Origin: Chloroflexota bacterium
GTDB lineage: Bacteria > Chloroflexota > Anaerolineae > Aggregatilineales > Phototrophicaceae
Assembly: GCA_028873975.1 (NCBI GenBank)
Contig: JAPPMO010000044.1
Span: forward strand, 1 to 64,000
Direction: 5' to 3'
DNA: 64,000 nucleotides
Below the pieces are notes generated by a model. The model was not told where the DNA came from. It ran no database searches and saw only the letters and a list, made by a program, of their open reading frames with translations. The position numbers and the translations under genes were made by a program. Below, in pieces: positions 16,417 to 25,159 of this stretch; position 1 is the first letter of the stretch; each line of letters starts with the position of its first letter.

Positions 16417-17763
16417 TCAGTGTTCGTAAGGGATGAGGGGCACGGCGCTGCAATTGCCGCCGGTGACCGTGGCGTCAATGCGGATCCAGACCTGGTCGGC
16501 CAGCTTCCACCAAAGCAAGTCGTCAGCGCCGATAGCGCGGGCCATGGGATCGGCGCTTTCCCGATGTGCCATGACGGCGATGACGGGCGCCTCCGGATCG
16601 GGATGGGAGCGGATGTTGGCGCCAAAGGCGCCGGCTGTGATCTTGCAAGGCGCGTCGAGGGAGATCCCCTCCAGGGGACTTTGACCGTCGCCGGGGCGCC
16701 TTTCTATGATCGTGTAGGGATCCAAGCCGACGCGCGTGGGATAGTGGAGCGCGGCGATCGGCAAGCTGAGCATGCTCCCGTAGTCATAGGCGCTGGGCGG
16801 CGCGGGGACCCCCGCGTACATGGGACTGCCGTCTTCGGCGAGTTCCAGCGGGATCTGTGTATAGAAACCGCTTTTCACGACGACCCTTGCCGCCGAGACG
16901 TTGATTGACGCCTCGCCGTCCAGGACATAGATTGACATGCCGGCGTCGATCTGGGCTTGCAGGAAGGCGGCGCCATTGAGGCGAATATCAAGGCCATTGA
17001 GCCAAAACTGGCGCGGCGGCTGGAAGCGATTCGACTGCAAGAGAATTCCGCTGTCGGGGGCGGCCGCGCAGGGCGCGTCGTCTAGGCCGGTGCGGAAGTC
17101 GAAGGCTTGCCAGGGGAACCAGAGCGGCAAGCCCGCGTTTGCGCGCGGGGCGCTTTGCAGCAGGTCGATATCACCCGCCGCCAGTTCGCGGCTGATCCAA
17201 CCGATTTCTTCCGGGTTGACGTAGGCTTGAATCCAGGCGCCGTCTTCATTGAGTCTGACCGCTTTGAGGCTCGCGCGCTGGGCGATTGTTCTGATGACCT
17301 GGGCGCCGGTATTGGGTTCGGCGCGCAGGTTGGCGCCCTGGGTTGCCGTCACCGTGATGTCCAGCAAGGGCGCGGGTAGCGAGGCTGGAGGCGGCGGGAA
17401 GAGCGCGACATCGCCAAAGGCGAGCAAGGCGGCGGTCTGGGCTTCCAGGCTGTCGGGGGCATAAGCCGAGAACAAGATACGCGCCGTTCCCCAGGTCTTG
17501 TCCTCGCTGCTGACGCTAAACCAGTCGACGCTGTTCGATGCGGTTTGGTGGCCGGGCTGGCGGAAGGCTGCAGTTGGGACATCAGGCAGCCATGCCAGCG
17601 AAACGGTGGGATGGCCAAAGCAGATTGAGTTAATCTCCTGCTCGGCGCAGGCGCTGGAGACGCTGGCTATTGCCCGGTCCTGCAAAGCCGGGCAGGAATT
17701 GTTTTGCGCAGTGGCGGCTGTGGCCAGTAAAGATAGAATCAAGCTAACCAGAAGCAGTCTCAT
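16417..17763 (-). CDS. Secreted protein with SH3b-like domains
   Basis: 448 residues. The start 'MRLLLVSLILSLLATAATAQ' is a clear Sec signal peptide cleaved near residue 19-20. Two bacterial SH3-like stretches are visible: 'TVTATQGANLRAEPNTGAQVI' region (about 140-200) and 'ITAGAFGANIRSHPDPEAPVI' region near the C terminus. The middle has no recognised family. Likely extracytoplasmic, perhaps cell-wall or polymer binding; no enzyme motif is seen. It is preceded by a stand-alone epimerase gene on the same strand 63 bases upstream, probably by chance. Confidence 0.7.
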   Translation of the reverse strand: MRLLLVSLILSLLATAATAQNNSCPALQDRAIASVSSACAEQEINSICFGHPTVSLAWLPDVPTAAFRQPGHQTASNSVDWFSVSSEDKTWGTARILFSAYAPDSLEAQTAALLAFGDVALFPPPPASLPAPLLDITVTATQGANLRAEPNTGAQVIRTIAQRASLKAVRLNEDGAWIQAYVNPEEIGWISRELAAGDIDLLQSAPRANAGLPLWFPWQAFDFRTGLDDAPCAAAPDSGILLQSNRFQPPRQFWLNGLDIRLNGAAFLQAQIDAGMSIYVLDGEASINVSAARVVVKSGFYTQIPLELAEDGSPMYAGVPAPPSAYDYGSMLSLPIAALHYPTRVGLDPYTIIERRPGDGQSPLEGISLDAPCKITAGAFGANIRSHPDPEAPVIAVMAHRESADPMARAIGADDLLWWKLADQVWIRIDATVTGGNCSAVPLIPYEH

Positions 17764-17826
17764 CTGCGTGAAGCCTCATCGCGGGCGGGGAACCCCGGCA
17801 CCGACGGTATTTGGGAGCGGGCGAAA

Positions 17827-18231
17827 TTATATCCGTTCATATAACTCCAGCAGGACACCGGAAGCGCTGGCGGGATGAACGAAGGCATAGCGCCTGCCGT
17901 CTCGTTCGCGGGCGACCTGGTTGATCAATTCAACGCCGCTAGCGCGCAAGGCTTGCAGCGCCTTATCGAGATCCGGCACTTCCAGGCAGACATGGTGCAG
18001 GCCGGGTCCGCGCTTGGCGAGGTATCTGGCGACGCCGCTATCGTCCGCGGTCGGCTGAATCAATTCGAGACGGGAATCGCCCAGGTCGAGAAAGGCGACA
18101 TCGACCGCCTCGCCGGTGATGGATTGCGTCGCCCCGGCGCGGGCCAGCCCGAGGGCGCCGCACCAGAAACCCAGCGCCTCATCGAGGTCCTCAACTACCA
18201 CTGCCAGGTGATTCAAGCTGATATCGGGCAT
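17827..18231 (-). CDS. mce: Methylmalonyl-CoA epimerase
   Basis: 134-residue glyoxalase/VOC-fold enzyme that interconverts (S)- and (R)-methylmalonyl-CoA. Two beta-alpha-beta-beta-beta repeats are visible with the metal ligands in 'LNHLAVVVEDLD', 'SRLELIQP', 'GLHHVCLEVPD' and 'VLLELYERI'. Length and motif order match the family. It fits with the acyl-CoA carboxylase at 23-32 kb, which would make its substrate, and the acyl-CoA dehydrogenases; no methylmalonyl-CoA mutase is in the window. Confidence 0.85.
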   Translation of the reverse strand: MPDISLNHLAVVVEDLDEALGFWCGALGLARAGATQSITGEAVDVAFLDLGDSRLELIQPTADDSGVARYLAKRGPGLHHVCLEVPDLDKALQALRASGVELINQVARERDGRRYAFVHPASASGVLLELYERI

Positions 18232-18325
18232 GTGACGCGCTCTTCCATGAGACGGGTGATGCTCGTCAATTGAATGTTATAATAACAAGTGCAAACTGCA
18301 AAACTGATACGTGACGAATGTGGAG

Positions 18326-18668
18326 CCGGGCAATCGCACCAAAATGAACATGCACTACAATGAAGACAATACAAACTTAAATATCGCAACAGAAGCAAGT
18401 GCAAGAAAGTCATGCAAAAAAAGCGAGCCTTGTAGGAGCGACCAATCTGGTCGCCCATTGCCGCTGCGACTTGTGGTTTCGGGCGACATGGTATGTCGCC
18501 CCTACAGATCGTTGCTTTAGCAAAATTTGCATTTCTTTCTTGGAATTGCCGAGAGCATAGAGAAAAACCAACAGGGGAAACAATTTTGCGGGCGACCCGG
18601 CGCCGCGCGTAGACACTGCGGGACGATCGCCCCTACCGTCGGCTATTATTATGGATGCAATTGCACTG
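18326..18668. mobile_element. MITE-like element, copy 2
   Basis: Terminal repeats CCGGGCAATCGCACCAAA (18326-18343) and ATGGATGCAATTGCACTG (18651-18668) are diverged inverted copies of the family ends. The flanks GAATGTGGAG (18316-18325) and GCATGTGGAG (18669-18678) match at 9 of 10. The interior carries the two-hairpin block (18408-18545). The right-hand duplicated target contains the GTGGAG that contributes to the ribosome-binding site of the next gene. Confidence 0.75.
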
Positions 18669-18688
18669 GCATGTGGAGGGAGATGCAG

Positions 18689-19867
18689 ATGGTTCCAGCT
18701 CCTTTGAGCCTAACGATGAGCGAAGAACACGAGCTGCTGCTGGCGGCGGTGAGAGATTTTGCCCGGCGCGAAATCGCGCCCATCGCAGCCCAGTTCGATG
18801 AATCGGGCGAGTTTCCGCTGGAGACGGCGCGCAAGATGGGCGAAATGGGATTGATGGGCATTGAGATGCCGGAGGCATACGGCGGGGCCGGCATGGACAC
18901 GCTGGCGCATGCCCTGACCATGATCGAAATCGCCAAGGCAGATGCCAGCCATAGCACGATCATGAGCGTGCATAATTCGCTCTATTGTTATCCGATCCTG
19001 GTCTTCGGGAGCGAGCGGCAAAAGCGGGAGTGGATCAGGCCGGTGGCCAGCGGCGAGCAGATCGGCGCTTACAGCTTGACCGAGCCGATGTCGGGCAGCG
19101 ACGCCGGCAATATGGCGAGCCGAGCCAGGCTGAACGACGCGGGCAGTCACTATATTATCAATGGGCGCAAGAGCTGGGTGACCAGCGGTCCGGTGGCCGA
19201 TCGCCTGATTTTGTTCACCATGACCGCCGCCGACGCCAAACATCGCGGCATCACGGCCTTTCTCATTGATACGAGCCTGCCGGGCTTCAGCCGCGGCAAG
19301 GTCGAACCGAAGCTGGGCATCCGCGCCAGCGCCACCAGCGAGATCATCTTCGAGGATTACGCATGTCCGGTCGAGCATGTGCTGGGGGAAGCGGGACAAG
19401 GCTTCAAGATCGCGATGACGGTTTTGGACGCGGGGCGCATCGGCATCGCGGCGCAAGCGCTGGGCATTGCCGAGGCGGCTTATGAAGCCGCGCTGGACTA
19501 TGCCCGGGAGCGCGAAGCCTTCGGCGCGCCGATCGGCAGCTTTCAAATGATCCAACAGAAGATCGCCGATATGAAAACGCGCATCGAAGCGAGCCGGGCC
19601 CTGCTCTATCAAGCCATCCTCGCCAAGGAGCGGGCAATGGCGGTCGGGGCGCGCTATACCAGCGAAGCGAGCATGGCAAAGCTGTTTTGCAGCGAAACCG
19701 CGGCTTATGTGACCGACGAGGCGATTCAGATCCACGGTGGCATGGGCTACAGCAAAGAGCTGCCGGTGGAGCGCTATTACCGCGACGCGCGCATCACGCG
19801 GATTTATGAAGGCACAAGCGAGATCCAGCGCATGGTTATCGCGCGTGAGGAATTGGGGTTGAGATGA
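18689..19867 (+). CDS. Acyl-CoA dehydrogenase (short/medium-chain type)
   Basis: 392-residue FAD-dependent dehydrogenase for the first step of beta-oxidation or branched-chain amino acid breakdown. Seen: 'MPEAYGGAGMD', the 'YSLTEPMSGSDAGNMASRA' FAD loop, 'DAGRIGIAAQALGIA', 'QIHGGMGY' and the catalytic Glu at about residue 374 in 'RIYEGTSEIQRM'. The frame is open from 18527, but that part is MITE sequence; the ATG at 18689 has GGGAG six bases upstream. It overlaps the downstream oxidoreductase gene by four bases (ATGA), so they are one operon. Chain-length preference cannot be read. Confidence 0.9.
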   Translation: MVPAPLSLTMSEEHELLLAAVRDFARREIAPIAAQFDESGEFPLETARKMGEMGLMGIEMPEAYGGAGMDTLAHALTMIEIAKADASHSTIMSVHNSLYCYPILVFGSERQKREWIRPVASGEQIGAYSLTEPMSGSDAGNMASRARLNDAGSHYIINGRKSWVTSGPVADRLILFTMTAADAKHRGITAFLIDTSLPGFSRGKVEPKLGIRASATSEIIFEDYACPVEHVLGEAGQGFKIAMTVLDAGRIGIAAQALGIAEAAYEAALDYAREREAFGAPIGSFQMIQQKIADMKTRIEASRALLYQAILAKERAMAVGARYTSEASMAKLFCSETAAYVTDEAIQIHGGMGYSKELPVERYYRDARITRIYEGTSEIQRMVIAREELGLR

Positions 19868-20910
19868 AGGTTGAGATGATGAGAGCAGCGACATTAAAGG
19901 CGCACGGGGGTCCCGAGGTCGTCGCGTATCGTGAAGATTTGCCGATTCCCGAGCCGGGAAGCGGCGAAGCGCGCGTCAAGATCAAAGCGGCGGCGCTAAA
20001 CCGCCTGGACCTGTTTGTGCGCGCGGGTTGGAAGGGACTGGAACTCGACTTCCCGCATGTGATATGTGCGGATGGCGCGGGCGTGGTCGACGCCCTGGGC
20101 GACGGCGCGAATCAGTTCGCCGTGGGGGACCGCGTCTGTATTGATCCCACAATCGTTCAACCGGGGGATCCGGCTTTGCACACGGGATTGGAAAACCAGA
20201 CGCGCATCTCCATTCTCGGCGAGCACACCAGCGGCACGGCGGCGGAATACGCGGTCTTGCCACAGCGCAACTTGATGCGCATGCCGGAGGGATTCGATTT
20301 TGGCGAGGCGGCGGCGGCAGGCCTGGTCGGCGTGACGGCCTGGCATTCCTTGATCACGCGCGGCGGACTTCAGGTCGGCGAATCCGTTTTGATAGTGGGC
20401 GCCGGCGGCGGCGTCAACAGCATCAGCATCCAGATTGCCAAGCTGGCGGGCACCAAGGTCTATGTCGTCGGCAGCAATGCGGAAAAATGCCGGCAAGCCG
20501 AAGCGCTGGGCGCGGACGCGACGATCAATCGCGAAGAAGAAGCGCAGTGGTCGCGAGCCATCTACAAACTGACGGGACGGCGCGGCGTCGATGTGGTGGT
20601 GGATAACGCGGGCGCGGCGACTTTGAGCCAGAGCATGCGCGCCTGTCGCATCGGCGGGCGGATTCTGGTCGTCGGGGGCACGAGCGGGTATCGCTACGAG
20701 ATGAATGTAGCGCAGCTCTTCGCGCGGCAGATCGCGCTTATCGGCAGCACGATGGGACCCCACCGCGATTATATGGCGGTCATGGATCAAGTCTTCGCGG
20801 GGAGGCTGCAAGCGGTGATCGGCGCGCGCCTGCCCTTGAGCGAGGCGCGTCAGGGGCAAGAAATGCTGGCGGAGAATGCGGTCTTTGGAAAGGTGGTGCT
20901 GGAGCTTTAA
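19864..20910 (+). CDS. MDR-family zinc-type alcohol dehydrogenase/quinone oxidoreductase
   Basis: 348-residue medium-chain dehydrogenase/reductase. The GroES-like N-terminal domain has 'VKIKAAALNRLDLFVRAG'; the Rossmann domain has 'VLIVGAGGGVNSISIQIAKLAG', a variant of the GxGxxG NAD(P) loop. The catalytic and structural zinc cysteines are not in the usual places, so a quinone-reductase or enoyl-reductase type activity is more likely than alcohol oxidation. Start codon overlaps the acyl-CoA dehydrogenase stop by four bases, suggesting a related substrate. Confidence 0.82.
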   Translation: MKVEMMRAATLKAHGGPEVVAYREDLPIPEPGSGEARVKIKAAALNRLDLFVRAGWKGLELDFPHVICADGAGVVDALGDGANQFAVGDRVCIDPTIVQPGDPALHTGLENQTRISILGEHTSGTAAEYAVLPQRNLMRMPEGFDFGEAAAAGLVGVTAWHSLITRGGLQVGESVLIVGAGGGVNSISIQIAKLAGTKVYVVGSNAEKCRQAEALGADATINREEEAQWSRAIYKLTGRRGVDVVVDNAGAATLSQSMRACRIGGRILVVGGTSGYRYEMNVAQLFARQIALIGSTMGPHRDYMAVMDQVFAGRLQAVIGARLPLSEARQGQEMLAENAVFGKVVLEL

Positions 20911-21762
20911 GTTTAGCTCCATCGGACCGGGCAATCCTTGCGAAATCAACATGCGCGGAATGCGGGGATTCAAAACCAACATTCACCACAGTCGCTCGGC
21001 GGCAACGAATTTGGGCTACCGCGCTCACACAAAAAATTAAACTTGCTCGGCTACCGCAGATCGCGGTTCATTAAAAAAGAGGCACAGAAGTAAGACCAAG
21101 AATGAAATGCGAATTTTGCTAAAGCAACGATCTGTAAGGCTTGTCCGCTACTGAAATCTGGACGGCTTCACAGGTTTTACCCCATCCCCGGCCAGCGCCC
21201 CCTCGGTCCCCCGCCTCACGGGGGATGTATCCCAGTCAACTGGGGAAGGGTGACTCGTCATCGAAATTGGGATTTTACTTGCTGAAAGACGCGAAAATGA
21301 ACATAAAATCCCATCTTCTAATGGAGCGCTCCCCCTCTCCGATGCTTCGGGGGGGGGGAGCGGACATGTTTTTGATAGGTATGATTTCTCGGCAATTTCT
21401 GATTTATTTTGGTGATTTCGGGCGACTCACCGAGTCGCCCCTACCAGTTTCAGACATAAATAATACCGGTAGGGGTCAGCCGGTGGAGTCTGTTGAAAAA
21501 GCACTAAAACCCCCACCCCAAGCCCATGCCCCCTCGGTCCCCGCTGTCGGGGGATGTTTCCCATAAAGAGGGAGGGGCTTTAGCGGCTTATTAGGGTTCA
21601 GAAAGCTCCCCTTCCCTCATTTTGGGGCAAGGGGCCGGGGGATGGGGGCAGTATTTCAACAACGTGCGCCGGGGCGCCCCTACCGCTGGCAATTATTTTG
21701 GCGTGCATTAGCATGACTTTGTTGGTTTTACTTCATGTGGTGAATTCAAACAGTATTTAGCG
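20911..21762. repeat. Repeat-filled intergenic region with G-quadruplex-type tract
   Basis: No gene seen in 850 bases. In order: a degenerate MITE left end ('ccgggcaatcc', 20925), one arm of an inverted repeat (20986-21087), an inverted fragment of the two-hairpin block (about 21109-21140), several copies of the C-rich repeat (21180-21260, 21510-21560, 21606-21650), a REP-type palindrome (21420-21444), and four G-runs at 21624-21648. Confidence 0.75.
20986..21087 (+). repeat. Inverted repeat, left arm
   Basis: About 100 bases, including 'gaatttgggctaccgcgctc' and 'taccgcagatcgcggttcat', are the near-identical reverse complement of 23191-23296. A shorter variant ('cagccgctcggcgcg', 'cgcggttcattaaa') occurs at 36643-36697 and a fragment at 63526-63548. 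Confidence 0.85.
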
Positions 21763-22239
21763 ATGGCATTTGACGGCGCTGTAATCTACCAGGTAGCAGG
21801 CGATCTGGGCTTTGAGAATCTCAACCGGGTGGCGCGGCGGGCAGGGGTCATGAGCGTCTTGCAGGTTACCGCCTATTATTTCGGGCGGCGGGCGCGCCAT
21901 TCGGTGGCGCGCGTGATCGAATATCAACTGGGAGAGGTCGAGATGCTGCTGGTTTACGAAGGTTTCAATCGGCACAAGCCGCTGCGGCTGAGCGTGCCGA
22001 AAGACCGTCTGGAGAAGCTGGTACGGGCGCTGCGCCAGGCGAAATTCGATACGCTGAGCGATCAAGACGGATTGTCGTTCAGCGATCGCAGCCTCTGGCT
22101 GATACAACGCGCAGCCGGCACTTACAGCCACAGCGTCATCGTGGCGCCGGACAAACCGCAACTGCCCTGGTCGTCGATCGTCAACGCCATCGACGATTAC
22201 CTGCCGGGGGCCATCCGCGAAGTGCCGTTGAGGAACTGA
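21763..22239 (+). CDS. Hypothetical protein
   Basis: 158 residues, not recognised. It looks like a compact soluble alpha/beta protein: 'VLQVTAYYFGRRARHSVARVIEYQLGEVEMLLVYEGF' resembles a strand-rich core and the second half is mixed, with a conserved-looking 'SDRSLWLIQRAAGTYSHSVI'. No signal peptide, membrane helix or metal motif. It lies 12 bases upstream of a CYTH-domain gene and is probably co-transcribed with it. Both genes sit between two ~100-bp inverted repeats. Confidence 0.6.
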   Translation: MAFDGAVIYQVAGDLGFENLNRVARRAGVMSVLQVTAYYFGRRARHSVARVIEYQLGEVEMLLVYEGFNRHKPLRLSVPKDRLEKLVRALRQAKFDTLSDQDGLSFSDRSLWLIQRAAGTYSHSVIVAPDKPQLPWSSIVNAIDDYLPGAIREVPLRN

Positions 22240-22251
22240 GAAGGACGGGCG

Positions 22252-22842
22252 ATGTCGCAAATGGACATGCAAGAGGTGGAAGTCAAGCTGTATACGCCGG
22301 ATCTGGCGCTGGTGCAGCGGGCGCTGGAAGCCGCCGGCGCGGTCTTGAAATCGCCGCGGGTCTTCGAGCGCAACCTGCGCTACGAGAATGCGGCGGGCAC
22401 GCTGACGGCGGGGGGCATCGTCTTGCGGCTGCGGCAGGATGCGGAGGCCAAGCTGACCTATAAATCGGGAGAAAGCAGCGAGGGCGGCATCTTCAGGCGC
22501 TTCGAGGCCGAAGTCGTCGTCAGCGACTTTGAGACGATGGATGTGATCCTGCGGCGGCTGGGCTATGAAGTGGCGCTGGTTTACGAGAAATACCGGACGA
22601 CTTACGCGCTGGGGGAGGCCGAGATCGTGCTGGATGAGTTGCCCTACGGGAATTTCACCGAGATCGAGGCCGATGCGGAGGAGATTGAGCGGGTAATAGG
22701 GATGTTGGGCTTGGGCGGGCATCGGCGGATGAGCGGGAGTTATACGGAGATATTCGCCGAGTTGAAGAGGAGGCTGGGGCTGGACATGCGGGATTTGAGT
22801 TTTGAGGGTTTTGCGGGTGTGGATGTGGGGGATTGGGTTTAG
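22252..22842 (+). CDS. CYTH-domain protein (class IV adenylate cyclase/triphosphatase-like)
   Basis: 196 residues. The N-terminal 'QEVEVKLY' provides the ExExK signature of CYTH triphosphate tunnel enzymes, and further tunnel residues are seen in 'GIVLRLRQDAEAKLTYK', 'EKYRTTY', 'IVLDELPYGNFTEIEAD'. The family includes class IV adenylate cyclases, thiamine triphosphatases and inorganic triphosphatases; the specific activity cannot be told. AAGGA lies seven bases before the ATG. A CHAD-domain protein, the usual partner of CYTH domains in polyphosphate biology, is encoded separately at 39.6 kb. Confidence 0.82.
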   Translation: MSQMDMQEVEVKLYTPDLALVQRALEAAGAVLKSPRVFERNLRYENAAGTLTAGGIVLRLRQDAEAKLTYKSGESSEGGIFRRFEAEVVVSDFETMDVILRRLGYEVALVYEKYRTTYALGEAEIVLDELPYGNFTEIEADAEEIERVIGMLGLGGHRRMSGSYTEIFAELKRRLGLDMRDLSFEGFAGVDVGDWV

Positions 22843-23482
22843 CCACAGAGGCACAGAAGTAGTTACAAGTAAGTCATGCAAAAAAATCTAAACACAGAGA
22901 ACACAGAGCGCACAGAGAAAACCAACAAAGGAATATATTTTGCGGGCGTTTCAGCGAAACGCCCCTACAATTCGAAAATAATTCGGATTTCAATTACTTT
23001 GTTGAATCTACTGAGGGCACAGAGAAAATTAGATGTAGGGGCGAGCCTTGGCTCGCTCATTGATTTATGCACCGAGGGCAGCAAGAGCATCGAGAAAAAC
23101 CAACAGGGGAATGTATTTTGCGGGCGTTTCAGCGAAACGCCCCTACAACTCGTCGCTTTTTCAGATTCTCATTACTTTCTTGGAACTACTTCAGTGTCTC
23201 TTATTTAATGAACCGCGATCTGCGGTAGCGAGCAAGTTTATTATTTTGTGTGAGCGCGGTAGCCCAAATTCGCCGGTTACGCGCCGAGCGGCTGTGGCGC
23301 GGGCTTGTGTCTGCAGGACCGGCTTCTCAACTGACTTTCCTCTATATTTCAACGGGCCTGCCCCCTATACTGGATGGCTGTTTTGCCGACGTGTAGCAAA
23401 CCCATCGCTCGCAGACGGTGTTACAATTGACGGAGAAAACAGCAAGTCCGATACCGCAAACACAGCAGACGGAGACCCGTAT
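22843..23482. repeat. Repeat-filled intergenic region
   Basis: No gene seen. It has 'gtaagtcatgcaaaaaaatctaaacacagag' type sequence (22870-22920), two nearly identical blocks ending in REP-type palindromes with the arm GTTTC/GAAAC (22943-22968 and 23121-23146), several 'cacagagaaaaccaacag' phrases, and the right arm of the inverted repeat at 23191-23296. Open frames running through it are repeat sequence. Confidence 0.75.
23191..23296 (-). repeat. Inverted repeat, right arm
   Basis: Reverse complement of 20986-21087 with a handful of differences and small indels. The two arms enclose the hypothetical and CYTH genes (about 2.1 kb between arms). Confidence 0.85.
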
Positions 23483-25033
23483 ATGAGCATCAGCCCCAAG
23501 ATCGAGCAGTTGCGCGCCAAGCGCGCCCGGAGCCAGCTGGGCGGCGGCGAGGCGCGGATCAAGCGGCAGCACGATCAAGGCAAGAAGACCGCGCGCGAAC
23601 GCCTGGACATGCTGCTTGATCCCGGCAGCTTCCGCGAGGTTGACGCCTTTGTACATCATCACAACAACAAGTTCGGGCTGGAAAAGAACAAGCCGCTCAG
23701 CGACAGCGTCGTGACCGGCTGGGGCACGATCGACGGCCGGCTGGTTTATGTCTATTCGCAAGACTTCACCGTCATGGGCGGCAGCTTGAGCGAGGCGCAT
23801 GCGGAGAAGATCCTCAAGATCATGGATATGGCGATCAAGGTGGGGGCGCCGGTCATCGGCTTGAATGACAGCGGCGGCGCGCGGATTCAAGAAGGCGTCG
23901 AGAGCCTGGGCGGTTATGCTGATATTTTCCTGCAGAACACGCTGGCGAGCGGCGTCATTCCCCAGATCAGCGTGATCATGGGACCCTGCGCCGGCGGCGC
24001 CGTCTATAGCCCGGCGCTGACTGACTACATCATCATGGTCAAGGACAGCAGTTATATGTTCATCACGGGACCAGACGTGGTCAAGCAAGTGCTCAATGAA
24101 GATGTCAGTTTTGAGGATTTGGGCGGGGCGTCGGTGCATGCCAGCAAGAGCGGCGTTTGTCATTTTGTGGCGGATGACGAAGCGCAATCGCTGATTTTGG
24201 CGCGCGAGCTGCTCAGCTATCTGCCGCAGAACAATATGGAAGACCCGCCGGTGATCGCCGCCACTGATGATCCGCTGCGGACGGAGAGCGCGCTTGACAC
24301 GATCGTGCCGGAGAACCCCAACCAGCCTTATGACATGAAAAAGGTGATCGAGCTGATCGTCGACGATGGGCACTTCTTCGAGGTGCAGGAAGAATACGCC
24401 GGCAATATCGTGGTGGGTTACGCGCGGCTGGGCGGGTCGGCGGTTGGCATTGTCGCGAATCAGCCAATGGTGCTGGCGGGCGTGCTGGATATCAACGCCA
24501 GCGTCAAAGCGGCGCGCTTCGTGCGCACCTGCGACGCCTTCAACGTGCCGCTGATCACCTTCGTCGATGTCCCGGGCTATCTGCCGGGCACTGACCAGGA
24601 GCATAACGGCATCATCATGAGCGGGGCCAAGCTGCTTTACGCCTTTTGCGAGGCGACGGTGCCCAAGCTGACCGTCACCACGCGCAAGTCTTACGGGGGC
24701 GCTTATTGCGTCATGAACAGCAAGCATATCCGCGCCGATCTCAACATCGCCTGGCCCACCGCCGAAATCGCCGTGATGGGTCCTGAGGGCGCGGTCGAGA
24801 TCATCTACCGCCGCGAGCTGAAAGAAGCGGAGGACCCGGCCACGCGCAAGCAGGAACTGGCGGCGGACTATCGCGAAACATTCGCCAATCCCTACATCGC
24901 CGCCAGCCGCGGCTTCATCGACGATGTCATCGAGCCGCACAATACGCGCGCGCGGTTGATCAACGCCTTGCAGGTTTTCCAGAACAAGCGCGACGAGAAC
25001 CCGCCCAAGAAGCATGGCAACATTCCGCTCTAG
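23483..25033 (+). CDS. pccB: Acyl-CoA carboxylase, carboxyltransferase (beta) subunit
   Basis: 516 residues from an ATG with GGAG eight bases upstream; the open frame before it is repeat DNA. Biotin-dependent carboxyltransferase: '[19 protein letters not shown]' and '[15 protein letters not shown]' form the N-terminal crotonase-fold oxyanion hole, and '[19 protein letters not shown]' with '[14 protein letters not shown]' the C-terminal one. It transfers the carboxyl group from biotin to propionyl-CoA or a related acyl-CoA. The ancestral downstream partner, the biotin carboxylase gene, now starts 4.7 kb away because a type III R-M cassette has inserted at the exact 3' end (last 55 bases duplicated at 29718-29772). 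Confidence 0.92.
   Translation: MSISPKIEQLRAKRARSQLGGGEARIKRQHDQGKKTARERLDMLLDPGSFREVDAFVHHHNNKFGLEKNKPLSDSVVTGWGTIDGRLVYVYSQDFTVMGGSLSEAHAEKILKIMDMAIKVGAPVIGLNDSGGARIQEGVESLGGYADIFLQNTLASGVIPQISVIMGPCAGGAVYSPALTDYIIMVKDSSYMFITGPDVVKQVLNEDVSFEDLGGASVHASKSGVCHFVADDEAQSLILARELLSYLPQNNMEDPPVIAATDDPLRTESALDTIVPENPNQPYDMKKVIELIVDDGHFFEVQEEYAGNIVVGYARLGGSAVGIVANQPMVLAGVLDINASVKAARFVRTCDAFNVPLITFVDVPGYLPGTDQEHNGIIMSGAKLLYAFCEATVPKLTVTTRKSYGGAYCVMNSKHIRADLNIAWPTAEIAVMGPEGAVEIIYRRELKEAEDPATRKQELAADYRETFANPYIAASRGFIDDVIEPHNTRARLINALQVFQNKRDENPPKKHGNIPL
24979..25033 (+). repeat. 55-bp direct repeat, left copy (pccB 3' end)
   Basis: The last 55 bases of pccB, from 'ccagaacaagcgcg' to the stop 'ctctag', are repeated without a mismatch at 29718-29772. 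The bases immediately outside both copies differ. Together they bracket the type III R-M genes. Confidence 0.95.
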
Positions 25034-25159
25034 TCACAGGATCGAAAGATAATGGGGATTATATACTTGAGTAGGCAATCAACACTGATTGGATTAAGAT
25101 TGTTGAAATAAGGTAGCTACTTTGATGAATCTTACTCGTATGTTGATAAGGAAGTTTGC

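Noticed and set aside
23048..23482. N-terminal extension of pccB or a separate small gene
   Set aside because: The sequence is a string of dispersed repeats also found elsewhere between genes; the family N terminus begins at 23483.
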